64,000 nucleotides of DNA from the NCBI GenBank assembly GCA_903813345.2, contig CAIIXF020000011.1, positions 5,604,571 through 5,668,570 of the forward strand. The letters are read 5' to 3'. The notes beneath the pieces were generated by a model, which was not told the origin of the DNA, did not search any database, and worked only from the letters and a program-made list of their open reading frames with translations. Within the stretch, counting starts at the first letter, position 1. Each line of letters starts with the position of its first letter. The position numbers were made by a program, and so were the translations under genes. Source of the stretch: Owenia fusiformis (Eukaryota; Annelida; Polychaeta; Sabellida; Oweniidae). Of this stretch, positions 1 to 12,945 are shown one piece after another.

Positions 1-310
1 AATTGGCACCCGTGTTGCTGATGATAGGCCCTGAAAAATATATATTCATGATAAGCCCTGACAAAACATCAACATTTATTGTAGCCCTGAAAAAACAAAC
101 ATCAGTATTCAAGGAAGATATACATATAGACCCTGAAAAATGCCAATATTCATGATTAGCCCTTACAAAACACCAACATTTATTGTAGGCCCTGAAAAAA
201 CCTCAGTTTTCATGGAAGATATCTATGTACATATAGGCCTTGTAAAATACTAATATTTATGATCCGCCTTGAAAAAATATGATGAAAGCAAAAGGCCCTG
301 AATTATACCA
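1..310. repeat. Degenerate tandem repeat in a GFUS intron
   Basis: Short motifs such as GCCCTGAAAAA, CCAATATTCATGAT and ACAAAACACCAACATTTATTGTAG recur in the same order, forming a degenerate repeat with a higher-order period of roughly 120 bp. It lies 3' of the last visible GFUS exon (minus-strand sense), so it is intronic if the gene continues off the left edge. No coding potential seen. Confidence 0.6.
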
Positions 311-423
311 ATATTTGGGCCTATCAGAACACTAACAGATGATAAGTGTGCTATTCCACCAAAGCTTGCTGTGCGCATAAAAGTGCCTGCCATTAGCAAT
401 ATACCAAAAGAAAAAACTCATCA

Positions 424-2907
<2,484 letters not shown>

Positions 2908-2936
2908 TTACAATTCTTCTGGCAATATATGATTAA

Positions 2937-4264
2937 GGTGCCATGGAAGTTAACAGGAAATGACGAAACAGGAAGTGACAAAATTTTTTTCATTTTTAGA
3001 CATTTTTTGCAACAAAGATAACAGAGTTCTGGTTTGACCTCCAGTCAATTTAACTATTTCCACATATAACTTACATGACCAGGATCACAATGTGCATGGT
3101 CAGAATGACCCTAAAGATGATGAAATTTACTCACTTCGAGAGCCATGTTAGATTTTGAAACTTATGGCTCTCAAACGGAGAAGTGAACAGCTGATCAATA
3201 GTGACCTTTGAAATTGAATTAAGTCGATCCGCGGCTTACTTTTGGTCTCTAACTGTGTCTTACATCAGTATCATCAATCCGTGTAAGTATTGGAGCGCTG
3301 GAGTACTTCTTTTTCGATCAAGACTTGTAAATTGTTCATCGAGTTAAAGTTTTACAGACCTATTTCCAATATGGCGGTTTGCTAGGTGCGAGATACGCAA
3401 CGAACGAAATGAATTTTGAGAATTAGTTAGGTTCGGACAACCTCCGGAGATTTACGAAAATGTCCGAGCAGAAACCGCCATATTGGAATTTGGCAGTAAA
3501 ACGATTCACTCGACTAACAATTACAAGTCTTGATGGAAAAAGAAGTACTCCAGCGCTCCAATACTTACACGGATTGATGATACTGATGCAAGACACAGTT
3601 AGAGACCAAAAGTAAGCCGCGGATCGACTTAATTCGATTTCAAAGGTCACGATCATTGAGCTGTCCAAATGCTCCGTGGGAAAGCTATTATATCAAAATC
3701 CAAATAGCTTTCGCAGGAAGTAAGATGAAATAACCTTATTAGCCATTTGAAAGTGTGACTGAAAAAAAGCTAAAAGTAGGAGCTAGGGAAGGTCATCACT
3801 GAACAGAATCTTTTGAATTTTTTAGAAAATGCGTCCAATATAATGCTCTAACTGAAAATTGTCTTAAACAAAAATGGTGGTCATAAAAAGGAAAATAGAT
3901 CGCTTTTCAAATCAGCTTTTTCATTTTTTTTTCTTTTTCTATGAATGATATCAACTTTTCAAAGATTGTATCATTTAGAGCAATATATTGGGCACATTTT
4001 CTGAAAAATTCAAAAGATTCTGTTCTACCTACCTCCTACTTTTAGCTTTTTTCAGTCACATTTTCATAGGGCTGAAAAGGTTATTTCATCATGTTTAGGG
4101 TCATTCTGACCATGAACATTATGATCCTGGACCTGTAAATGGTATTTGGAACTAGTTGAATTGACTGGAAGTCAAAACAGAACTCTGTTATAGACTTTGT
4201 TCAAAAAATGAAAAAAATTTTGTCACTTCCTGTTTCGTCATTTCCTGTTAACTTCCATAGCACC
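2937..4264. mobile_element. Foldback DNA transposon flanked by TTAA, with nested hairpins
   Basis: Terminal inverted repeats start GGTGCCATGGAAGTTAACAG on the left and match the complement of the right end, with TTAA immediately outside both ends (2933-2936 and 4265-4268). The outer arms (about 2937-3115 and 4085-4264) enclose two further palindromes: about 3180-3410 against 3435-3665, and about 3715-3880 against 3930-4085. A TTAA target duplication is typical of piggyBac and Kolobok superfamilies. No transposase ORF is present, so it is nonautonomous. It lies just upstream of GFUS coding exon 1. Confidence 0.85.
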
Positions 4265-4269
4265 TTAAG

Positions 4270-4392
4270 GGGTCACCCAATTGGTCCGAATCCCAATAGT
4301 GTGAATCCCATAGGTACAAATCCCAATGGTCCGTATCACGTTCTTCCGAATCCCAATGGTCCGAATCCAATTCATCCAAATATTGCCAAGTA
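4270..4392. repeat. Short relative of the AATCCCAATSGTCCG minisatellite
   Basis: Five or six loose repeats of AATCCCAATGGTCCG-like sequence. The wording closely resembles the 44-bp minisatellite downstream of the somatomedin-B genes (25527, 32108, 46338), suggesting a shared source element. Confidence 0.6.
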
Positions 4393-4494
4393 AATGTAAC
4401 AGATCGAATACGGATCATATTAATCACTGCCCCAAGATGAGAATATTCACCGATTGATGCCAGGTGTTGATTTCAGGTTGGTTGTGAAAAAGAA

Positions 4495-4935
4495 TCTACT
4501 CTGCGTGCAGAGTCTAGTTAAACTACACTCTGCCTAGTAGAGATCATATAACAGTTTAGTAGCCCGCCCCAACGACAGGTATACCGGTAACAGTTTGGGT
4601 AATAAATCACTTTTGACCTCTGCGCCGACCTTTCTTCCACCAATCAGCAAGCTTGAAGAAACATACGCCAAATGCGTTCTAATTAAATATGCGCATGTCA
4701 TTGGTCAATTCCGGGTTCAACGATGACGTCAGAAGGAATGACCATATATATAACGTCGGTCAAATTTGGCCGACGAACACTGATTGGCGCGGTGAGTTCA
4801 CAGACTTATTTTAGTTTGATAGAGTGAAGACGACGCTCTCTTTTAAGAAGTGAAGTCAAACGAATGCAAAGGGTAATTAAAAGAACCCTGAAATAAGCCT
4901 AAATAAAAGGCTTATTTCAAGTTTTTTTCACCAAT
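4495..4935. repeat. Dispersed repeat with promoter-like motifs
   Basis: Homologous by eye to 63420-63745, and in part (reverse complement) to about 60625-60710. All share TCTGCGTGCAGAGTCTA-like starts, CTACCCTCTGCCTAG, CCAATCAGC and CTCTCTTTTAAGAAGTGAAG. This copy also holds a perfect CRE-like TGACGTCA, several CCAAT/ATTGG boxes and a TATATATA box. Downstream is a GAAATAAGCC...GGCTTATTTC hairpin containing AATAAA. It could be a solo LTR-like or a promoter-bearing nonautonomous element; the ends and class are not resolved. Confidence 0.6.
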
Positions 4936-5097
4936 AGATGTCAGTGTCTGTTGTTTGTGTACTCCAACAACATTAGACCTACCCTGGGTCTCGTTTCTTA
5001 TCTGACATGTCTTATGGCCCCGGCCATGAAAATTCCTAATACATAGCCGTTGAGTTCACGACGTTGAACTGGTGTTTGTATTCGACTTATTTAGGCG

Positions 5098-5721
5098 CCC
5101 GGGGGGTTCACTATATATAAACCTTGACGGGGATCCTCGGCGCATGTGGGGTACCTTTTTCAACGTTTGGTATGGCAATGGACCCATATTTTAGGATTTG
5201 GTATGGGAATGCCCGGAAATTTCTGACTTCTGAGGTATGGCAATGGTCGGACTTTTGCTCTTCTGGTATGAGAATGGTCGTTGTAGATACGTTACCTAAC
5301 ATTCGTGGTATGGCATTGGTCCAGTAGTTGCAAATTTGAAGTTGTTTTGGATCGTTTCCCCAAGTATCTTCTTTTCCAGGGCCTTCTTCAACTTTTGAAT
5401 TTTAGACCTTTTTCCCGGGAAATGAGGACCAATCATAGGCTTTGATGAAGTCTCGCGAGATTTATTTGTGATTTCAAAACATATTTGGACATTTGGTATG
5501 GCATTGGTCCTACATTTTGACATTTGGTATGGCATTGGTCCCATAATTGGACATTTGGTATGGCATTGGTCCTATATTTGGACATTTGGTATGGCCTTTG
5601 GGCGTTATTTTGGTTGGTATGGGAACATATTGAAATTTGACAGATTGGTATGGGAACATATTGATATTTGAGGCTTCAGCCTAGGACCCCCGTCGAGTTT
5701 ATATACAGTGAACCCCCCGGG
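5098..5721. mobile_element. Nonautonomous TIR transposon with an 8-bp TSD
   Basis: Ends are inverted repeats of about 38 bp starting CCCGGGGGGTTCACT, and the element is flanked by identical TTTAGGCG octamers at 5090-5097 and 5722-5729. An 8-bp TSD fits hAT, P or Merlin superfamilies. The interior carries several copies of a motif like TTTGGTATGGCATTGGTCC (about 5490-5620). No transposase is encoded. Confidence 0.88.
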
Positions 5722-5729
5722 TTTAGGCG

Positions 5730-6349
5730 AAGGCATTCAATTGGGTTCCTACTGCCCTGGAACGTTTTACAATTGAAGACGCCACTTTATATTGTTAGTC
5801 ACAAGTGAATAATAAATCATATCAAAGTTAGGTTGTTAAATGTTAAGTCTTACCGATATTTGTTTTGTTTTGTTGACACTGACCAAGCCTTTCTACTTTC
5901 GACGTGGACTAGATTTTGGGCGTGTCATGAGAGATCTTTAAAACACATTCCAATCTAATCATATCAATTTTCTCACAAATATAGTTTTTCACAGATCTAA
6001 AACAAAAACGGCGTCAAATAAGCTTATATTGTTTCCAAAAATAGTAATATAGTCCTATAATGCAAGTTGCCTCAATGCCTCAATGGTAATATAGCAAGCG
6101 ATTATTTGGAATGTGTAATTTCATTTAGAAATCTCAAAAAAATATTTCGGAGCAAGTTTTTCTACTTTCGTACTTTAATAACGGACATAATCAACTATGC
6201 ATGTTATGGACTCGTGATGAAGCAAAAGTAACCAAGTTGAAGCTATGATTGTGTTCAATATCACCCTGATCCGACAGTAAGTGCATTTTGATTTGGGAGC
6301 CACCATGGGCTTTCAGTTTCAAGATCTCTCTGCTCTTGAAAGCCCTTGG
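5730..6349. other. Intergenic, no feature recognised
   Basis: AT-rich sequence between the 8-bp-TSD element and the next inverted repeat. No coding similarity or repeat structure was evident. Confidence 0.5.
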
Positions 6350-6600
6350 AGCCACTAACGTCGACACCATTTTGGGGTAACTTCAACGTATTGGGTAACT
6401 TCGACACCTTGTTGTTTATTTGCTCTAATTTCCGATCTATCGGGAAGCCATGTTTTTCTCGCATGGATCAAGATCAAGATTTAATTTTTTCAGAAATCAA
6501 ACATGGCGGAAAACGGAAATTCTACTTCTAATAAGTAAGTGTCGAAGTTACCCCGTCATTTATGTCGACATTACCCCAAACGTCGACATTACACCTACAT
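6350..6600. repeat. Inverted-repeat block around a possible mini-exon
   Basis: GTCGACACCATTTTGGGGTA and GGGTAACTTCGACAC at 6356-6410 are matched in inverse orientation by GTGTCGAAGTTACCCC and GTCGACATTACCCC at 6540-6592. Between the arms, TTTTTTCAG is followed by an ATG (about 6504) and a GTAAGTG donor, so this could be a short first exon, but its position inside a foldback argues for a repeat. Confidence 0.5.
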
Positions 6601-7566
6601 GAATTCATATTTTTCCGTCTCAAATGATAATGATAAATGAATCGATATGAATACTTTTCCTTACTTCGGTCCAAAGCCTTCTCTATATTCCGGCTTTGAG
6701 GAGGAAGATTGAGCTGCCTTAGTATTATAAATATTGTAAATCATTGTGTCACACGCACAGTAAATATGGCATAATAATATGAAATATACCTTTATGTATA
6801 GATTTGAAGAACATCAGCTCACATCCCCGTCTGAATCTATTGTTATATTTGATTTCTTTAAGCGAGAATAATTTCAAATATTGAATTCACGTCCAGACCG
6901 GAAGCCATTTTTAGCTACAGCGAGAAAATTCCACCATGTGTCAAACTCCGAAATGAAATTTTGAAATATCTAAATCCAGACAAGCAACGCTTCATCTTAA
7001 ATATGATTAATATTCTTAGAAATATTTATAAAATTTATTAAAAATGAATTCTAGGTGCGTGTAGGTGAGTGTAGCACAGTACATACGAAATCAATGAAGT
7101 TACGTCTAGCTGTAAGCTAGAGACTCGAGTAAACTTTTCCAACCTACCGACTAACTGCACATCAAGTCAGTTCAAATTCAATATCAGTATGCATGTGTGT
7201 CACAGCCATCACCATCATCTCAGTATTTCTTCCCCATCATCTCATTCTCTGATACCCGTCATACCAGCCGTTTTTTTCCATTTCCTGTTATCTGTCAATT
7301 CAGTTTCGTACATGTCAACTCACTTTTTTCATTTTTGTACATGTCATCTCAATTATCCAATCAAATATAAAAGCCATCAGTTCATTTGCCACAAAATATT
7401 TACATCATATTGTGTTTTACATCATCCATTACTTGAATGGTATCACCAATATTCATTTTTTATGAAGCTGAAACGGACAAGTTGGAAGTTCTCCCATGTA
7501 CTCTGTAGTATAATGGGGGATGATTAAGACCCCAAAAAGTTATACATTCAGAGTAGGATGAATATA
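6601..7566. other. TIGAR upstream region, no firm feature
   Basis: AT-rich. Around 7190-7400 are degenerate repeats of CATCTCA/TTCATTTTTGTACATGTC type, which generate a spurious 112-aa ORF. A first TIGAR exon encoding the residues before His-Gly-Glu-Thr should lie here or further left, but I could not identify one. Confidence 0.5.
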
Positions 7567-7742
7567 GATTAAAACCTGTCAAAGTGGAACACCTTTGTAA
7601 CTCTTAAATGTGTTCCACTCAGGAGATGTCCACTTATAGAGGTTTATTTAACATGAAGTCAGTTGGTCTTGGGATTCAGAAAAGTGTTCCTCTGACAGAG
7701 GTGTTCCACTTCTAGAGGTGTTCCACTTTACAGGTTTCACTG
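7567..7742. mobile_element. Short TA-flanked MITE of the GTGGAACACCT family
   Basis: The left end carries AAACCTGTCAAAGTGGAACACCT and the right end GGAACACC...CCACTTTACAGGTTTCACTG, an imperfect inverted repeat flanked by TA (mariner-like target). The same family, greatly expanded, lies at 13792-14937. It sits 33 bp upstream of a TIGAR exon. Confidence 0.7.
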
Positions 7743-7775
7743 TATCGTTAATCACTGCATTGCATTTATTTTTAG

Positions 7776-10700
7776 TGGTGAAACAGAGGCCAATAAACAA
7801 AGTATAGTACAAGGACAGTCAGATAGCACACTAACAGAGGAAGGCTGTAGACAAGCAAAACTTGTAGGGGAAAGACTCCAAAATGAACAATTCACACATA
7901 CCTATTCCAGTGACCTTGGACGCTGCTTAAATGTAAGTCCAACTGTATAGCTCAGTGGTAGCGCAAGTACCTCTTACGCGGTAGGTCCCAGAATTCGATA
8001 TCCGGTTCAGGCAACCCTACATGTAATTTGCTTCTTTGCGTGAAGTACTTGAGGATGTTATTACAAATCCACTGACAAACCTTGGTTTAATGACAAAATT
8101 AAAACCCTGATAAATAAAAGAAATAAGCTACATTATAAATTTAGAAAAACTCATAACTTGACCTTCCTTCAAAAATACAATGAACAATGCACAATAGTTG
8201 ACAATGCCATAGAGGAAGCTAAGCAAATCCATGATTCAAATTTGCGCCACAAGCTCAATTCGTATAAACATGGAAGCATGTCTTATTGGTCCATCATATC
8301 AAAACTTTTGGGAAGATCTAAAAATTCAAAAATACCGTTTTTGTTTGACCACAATGGAAATTGTATTTCCAGAGGCAATGAGAAGGCAAATTTATTTTTG
8401 GAACACTTTATAAAGAACTTTCATTTAGATGGAGAAGTTGGAAATATTTCTTTGAATCTCAGAACTCCAAATCAAATTGACATACTTTCAACCCATGAAT
8501 CCGAGATTTTTGAAATACTACTTTCATTAAACATAAATAAAGCAACCGGCCCTGACATGATAAGTAATAGAATGTTAAAAATGGCAGCACCAGCCCTCTC
8601 TCCCATTTTATCTAAACTGTTCAACAAAATGTTTATTCTTCAAGCCTTTCCTCAAAAATGGAAAATTGGGCATATTTTACCTGTTCATAAAAAGGGTGAT
8701 AAATCAAATATTCAAAATTTCCGTCCAATCACGCTCCTTTGTTGTATTTCAAAAATAGCTGAACGTATCATTTTCAAACGATTATTTGACCATCTACTAT
8801 CAAATGACCTATTTTACAATCTTCAAAGTGGGTTTCTACCAGGGCACAGCACTCAGGCTCAATTATTAAGCATTATTGATTTTATAACAAATGAAATAGA
8901 GTCTGGGGGAAATGTAAGGGGGGTTTATTTAGACATTTCAGCTGCGTTTGACACCTTACCTCATTCTTTGCTACTAAAAAAACTTGAATCCTATGGAATT
9001 GGCCCAAGTATTCTATCACTTTTAGCATCATATCTCTTTAAAAGACAAGCAAAAGTTATCCTTGATGGTCAAGAGTCTGTTTTGAGCAATGAGGATTATA
9101 TAAATGCTGGCGTCCCACAAGGCTCTATTCTTGGACCACTACTCTTCCTGATTTATATAAATGATCTCCCTGAAACCTTATCAAGCAAATGCTATATTTA
9201 TGCAGATGACACATCTCTATACCAACCATATTCCAAATCAAATTTCATTGAAAGTAACACAATTTTACAATCTGATCTTAATTCAATTTTCCAATGGTCC
9301 AAGACATGGAAAATGAACTTCAAGGCCTCTAAAAGCAAAGACATAATTTTCTCAAACCCAAGGAAATGTGAATATAACGTTCCTGACCTCAAAATTGGTA
9401 ATGATGTTCTACCTCGAGTTGATCATCATAAACATTTAGGCCTCATACTAGACAAACACCTAACTTTTGACCAACACATCACAGAGCTCACCAAGAGGAT
9501 TGATAAACTATTAAACCCACTTAAATCTCTAAGCAACAAATTAAATGGAAAACACCTGGAATTAATCTTCAAATCTTTCATACTTCCAATTTTCGACTAT
9601 TGCGATATTCTTTATGGTTGTGCAAATATAAGTAAATTAAAATCCATTGATCAATTATACTACAAAGCAGCCTGCATTTGCTCAGGTGTACTACATGGAA
9701 CATCTTCAACAAAAGTCCTTAACTGCTTAAATTGGCCAAAGCTATCTGATAGAAGACAAATGCATAGACTTTTCCTAATGTACCGAGCTTACAACAATAA
9801 ACTTCCATCCTACGTTTTGAGTATTTTTAATCAATATCGTAGAAATCTTCCATCAATAACACGAAGAAGCCGTGACTACCAAATTCCAATCAAAACCTCA
9901 ACATTTTCAAATAGATCATGCATATTTAAATCCATCATTGACTGGGAGTCTCTCCCACCCGAAACTAAAGAATCACCAAATCTTAATATTTTTAAATCGA
10001 ATGTAAAGAAAAAATTAATGACTACTTATATCATTAATTCCTCAGAGATCTCCTTGACAAGGAGCCAAGAAATTTCTCTGAACAAGATGCGCTGTGATCT
10101 GATCTTCCAGTCCCATTTTTACGCCCACAATTTTACTAATGTACCATCCCCTACATGCAAATGTGGGTATAGCAATGAAACATCCATTCATGTCATGTTC
10201 TCTTGTAACCTTAGATCACAATATCTAAAAGATTTAGAGGATGCACTTACTCTTCTAAATTTTAATTACCCAGCATTTAAAAACCAGCAAGACAAATTAT
10301 CATTGTTTTTGTATGGAGACAGAAGTCTGCCAAAAGAAGTTAATATTGAAATTTTAAGGCTCACCTCAGCTTTTATTCAAAGGTGTGCAAGCGTGTAAGT
10401 ATTTCTTCCACCACCAACTGTATAATTTTGTACACAATAATTCTTTTGTTTATTGCAAATCCATTGTCATACTTTCTTTTTAAATCTTGTTATTATTCCA
10501 TTGTGGCTTATAATGCTCCATTGCAAAGCCGCAACATGTGTATGTAATAATTCTATTTTACTATGAAATAAATCACATATAAAAAAAAAAAAAAAAAAAA
10601 ATTACAATACAATACAATACAATACAATACAATACAATACAATGTTAATCCTGCTGGAAGGGAATGTTGCTAAGGTATATTAATCCTAGAGTTTCTTGAA

Positions 10701-12390
10701 TTTTAACAAAAAAGTCGCCAAAAAGGCCTAATATGCCTTCTTTTGTCACCATCAATTGAACCATGAATTGAAAAAGTGTATTCTATCTTCACCTCATCCT
10801 GACTTTATTTGCAGACAACTGAGTTGATACTTTCGTGTAACAAGATATGCCAGCAGCAAATCACAACTTCAAAGCTTCTCAGGGAAAGAGTGAGTTTGCA
10901 TATTTATTTATTTGTTTAAATTCTTAATTTTTGGGATTGAAAGACCAATTTTTTGTCCAGTGTAGTTTTGCATCGTGGAACAGCTTTCAGACTTTTAAGA
11001 ATCTCTTCTCTTCAAGGAAACATTTGACTCTTGTATCTGGAAACTTCTTGAAAAAAGTACCATTTAATCTTGAAAAAGTACCATTTAATCTTGAAAAAAG
11101 TACCATTTAAAAAGTATTTCTCTTGTAAATATTCTTCAGTTTGAAATTGTTTTGTTTTGATTGGCGATTGAGAAATGTTTAAGATGTCTCTCAGATTGTT
11201 GATCACTATTTATAATTATAATGATCACCTATTATTCAAAGAATCATAATGTTGTGACTTTGAATCTTAATACAATAATATTAATGAAAAATATGTGTTA
11301 ACATTTTTTTTCAGAATTTTGGTATCTTCCAAGGTCGCCCCAGCTCCGAAATGAAAGATGCTGCTAAAAAAGCCAATAAAAGTTTTGCAGATTATGTCCC
11401 TCCGGGTGCTGAAACCAAACAACAGGTTAACATAACTTTTAAATTACCATTTCGGTTGCATGTTACCATTAAAGTAATTAATGCCTTGGTCACATTTGCT
11501 CCGATTTTCACTATGTCGCCCGGCCGATTGAGTATTTTGTTCAAAATTGAATAAAATATTGAACAAAACACTTAATCGGGCGGGCGCCGGCCAATGGATC
11601 GGAGCAAATGTGACTCAGGCATAAGAGAAGTAGCTTACATATTAGTCATAAAACATATAATGTATAATACAAATGATTATCATTTTATGGAACCAAATTC
11701 TCTTTGCTACCATCAAAGGTCAGTGTTACCATCTAAGATAAATGTTACTTTCAAACCTTCAAACTGTTACCATAAAAGGTAAATGATAGACTCAAAAGTC
11801 TAATTTACCTTCAAAGGTTAATGTTTCCGTCAGATATATACACACTGTCATTTGTCAACTATTCGTACAGAAACTGAAAGAAATTATGAAGTTGAAATTG
11901 TTTTCAGATGCAACAGCGAACAAGAGTATTTTTTGAAGATCTCTGTCAAACTATGCGAAACACTTACAAAGATAGCTCAACTGACCGATGTAGCGATCTT
12001 GGCATTTCCCCGATTCATGGAACCCCAAGGTCAAGAACATTAAGCACAGGGTCAGGTCGAATAACAAGTTCAGACGATGAGGAATTAACGCCATCTTTAT
12101 CAGCGGATGTTTTAATTGTAACCCATGGAGGCTTCCTTAAAGCGATAATCAAAACTTTCATAGATGACTATAACTGCGTAATGACAATTGGGAAAGGACT
12201 AGCGTTACGGATTTCGCCAAATTGTGGATTGTCCAAATTTAAAGTTTATTTAGAAGAGGATCGTAAACCTCATATTGTCTGTTTGGCGCTCCATGAGGCG
12301 GATCATCTCCAAACAGATTCTGTTTCCCAGTGTCAGCATGCTGAAAATGTATGTAGGGTAGCACAATTTGGAGTTGGAGAGTTTGTCTGA
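7776..12390 (+). CDS. TIGAR: TIGAR-like fructose-2,6-bisphosphatase (first coding exon not found)
   Basis: Exons 7776-7932, 10815-10889, 11315-11425 and 11908-12390 (TGA stop) splice in frame and give 274 aa, near the family's length of about 270. The family is a histidine-phosphatase-fold enzyme removing the 2-phosphate of fructose-2,6-bisphosphate, lowering glycolysis and favouring the pentose pathway. The first exon seen begins with one base completing a codon, then GETEANKQSIVQGQSD and FTHTYSSDLGRC; a preceding exon ending in CA would supply Arg-His of the RHGE motif. Exon 2 ends KLLRER, exon 3 reads NFGIFQGRPSSEMKD, and exon 4 has SADVLIVTHGGFLKA with the second catalytic His, then a stretch matching the C-terminal fold. 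Odd: the common EG of the RER-x-x-G-x-x-EG motif is QG here; the Glu in RPSSEM, which aligns with human Glu102, is kept. The 2.9-kb first intron holds a LINE in the same orientation. Confidence 0.9.
7938..8045 (+). repeat. tRNA-like sequence, possible SINE head
   Basis: TATAGCTCAGTGGTAGCGC resembles a tRNA D-arm/A box, and about 40 bases on GAATTCGATATCC resembles a degenerate T-arm/B box. There is no clean acceptor stem, and the anticodon stem-loop is irregular. It is probably a tRNA-derived SINE relic rather than a functional tRNA. It lies just inside the TIGAR intron, before the LINE. Confidence 0.4.
8053..10645 (+). mobile_element. 5'-truncated non-LTR retrotransposon (Jockey/CR1-like) in a TIGAR intron
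   Basis: The reading frame is already open at 8053 with STDKPWFNDKIK, typical of the linker after a LINE endonuclease, so the 5' end including the endonuclease is missing. After the RT ORF come an A-run (about 10580-10602) and an AATAC microsatellite (about 10603-10643), a common LINE tail. It is oriented with TIGAR and lies wholly inside its intron. No reliable TSD was found. Confidence 0.88.
8158..10398 (+). CDS. LINE reverse transcriptase, 746 aa, no endonuclease
   Basis: Reverse transcriptase of a non-LTR element, acting by target-primed reverse transcription. Motifs in order: QNFRPITLLCCISKIAERII, LQSGFLPGHSTQAQLL, VYLDISAAFDTLPHSLL (motif A), AGVPQGSILGPLLFLIYIND (motif B), CYIYADDTSLY (catalytic YADD at residues about 348-351), then a thumb region starting HLGLILDKHL. 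The C-terminal part has a CKCGYSN...HVMFSC zinc-knuckle-like motif. The frame is uninterrupted from 8053 to the TAA, implying recent insertion, but the copy lacks its N-terminal endonuclease and a natural start, so it cannot be autonomous. Clade assignment to the Jockey/CR1 group is from motif style only. Confidence 0.9.
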   Translation: MTFLQKYNEQCTIVDNAIEEAKQIHDSNLRHKLNSYKHGSMSYWSIISKLLGRSKNSKIPFLFDHNGNCISRGNEKANLFLEHFIKNFHLDGEVGNISLNLRTPNQIDILSTHESEIFEILLSLNINKATGPDMISNRMLKMAAPALSPILSKLFNKMFILQAFPQKWKIGHILPVHKKGDKSNIQNFRPITLLCCISKIAERIIFKRLFDHLLSNDLFYNLQSGFLPGHSTQAQLLSIIDFITNEIESGGNVRGVYLDISAAFDTLPHSLLLKKLESYGIGPSILSLLASYLFKRQAKVILDGQESVLSNEDYINAGVPQGSILGPLLFLIYINDLPETLSSKCYIYADDTSLYQPYSKSNFIESNTILQSDLNSIFQWSKTWKMNFKASKSKDIIFSNPRKCEYNVPDLKIGNDVLPRVDHHKHLGLILDKHLTFDQHITELTKRIDKLLNPLKSLSNKLNGKHLELIFKSFILPIFDYCDILYGCANISKLKSIDQLYYKAACICSGVLHGTSSTKVLNCLNWPKLSDRRQMHRLFLMYRAYNNKLPSYVLSIFNQYRRNLPSITRRSRDYQIPIKTSTFSNRSCIFKSIIDWESLPPETKESPNLNIFKSNVKKKLMTTYIINSSEISLTRSQEISLNKMRCDLIFQSHFYAHNFTNVPSPTCKCGYSNETSIHVMFSCNLRSQYLKDLEDALTLLNFNYPAFKNQQDKLSLFLYGDRSLPKEVNIEILRLTSAFIQRCASV
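11050..11112. repeat. Three short tandem repeats in a TIGAR intron
   Basis: The motif AAAAAGTACCATTTAATCTTG occurs three times in a row, the last copy being partial. Confidence 0.8.
11482..11621. mobile_element. Short hairpin MITE flanked by TAA (PIF/Harbinger-like)
   Basis: A nearly complete 140-bp palindrome: TGCCTTGGTCACATTTGCTC at the left pairs with GAGCAAATGTGACTCAGGCA at the right, flanked by TAA at 11479-11481 and 11622-11624. A 3-bp TAA/TTA target fits PIF/Harbinger. It lies in the TIGAR intron between exons 11315-11425 and 11908-12390. Confidence 0.75.
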
Positions 12391-12718
12391 TGGGCATATA
12401 TCCTGCCAGATTCTACCACCTTATCTTAGAGCCATTCATTGGAGCCTCCTAAAGTAGGAGGAAAACCGAGCTTCTTGATCTCGGGTGCTTAATTTCTCAG
12501 TTTTTTTTACCCTTTTCAAAAGTTCAATTTTACCTTTGAAAAGAAAGTGACATCTTCACTCTTTGAATGAGAGAGATAGTTCTCTGATCTTGCCTTACCC
12601 AACCAGATTATGTTGCTCAACATTTAGCTGCCCATTCAGAATTTGCATTTAGAGTTGTATGCCTTTTAAACCTGTAGACGGCATTTATTTTATATCCAAA
12701 CTCAGCTCATGAAAGGTA
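12391..12718 (+). other. Probable TIGAR 3'UTR
   Basis: Follows the TIGAR stop directly. No AATAAA was seen within this stretch; the nearest clear candidate is at 13348-13353, so the 3'UTR may extend through the minisatellite that follows. Confidence 0.4.
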
Positions 12719-12945
12719 AGCACAGCTACTATCAGGCCAATTAAACTACTTTCAGGCCAATTATAGCTACTTTCAGGCCAATTAAGCTACTTTCAGGCCA
12801 ATTTAGCTACTTTCAGGCCAATTAAGCTACTTTCAGGCCAATTAAACTACTATCAGGCCAATTAAGCTACTTTCAGGCCAATTATAGCTACTTTCAGGCC
12901 AATTAAGCTACTTTCAGGCCAATTATAGCTACTTTCAGGGTAGTC
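12719..12945. repeat. 20-22-bp minisatellite
   Basis: About eleven head-to-tail copies of AGCTACTTTCAGGCCAATTA with one-base changes and occasional TA insertion. It lies downstream of TIGAR, possibly in its 3'UTR. Confidence 0.9.

Noticed and set aside
6495-6531. Mini-exon starting ATG with acceptor and GTAAGTG donor, in phase with the first TIGAR exon seen
   Set aside because: It sits between inverted-repeat arms, would omit the catalytic Arg-His of RHGE, and has no similarity to TIGAR N-termini; not accepted as the first exon.
7189-7527. 112-aa His/Ser-rich ORF
   Set aside because: Derived from degenerate CATCTCA and TTCATTTTTGTACATG repeats; no homologous features.
7938-8020. Functional tRNA gene
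   Set aside because: A-box-like sequence is present, but there is no acceptor stem, the anticodon arm is irregular and the B box is degenerate.
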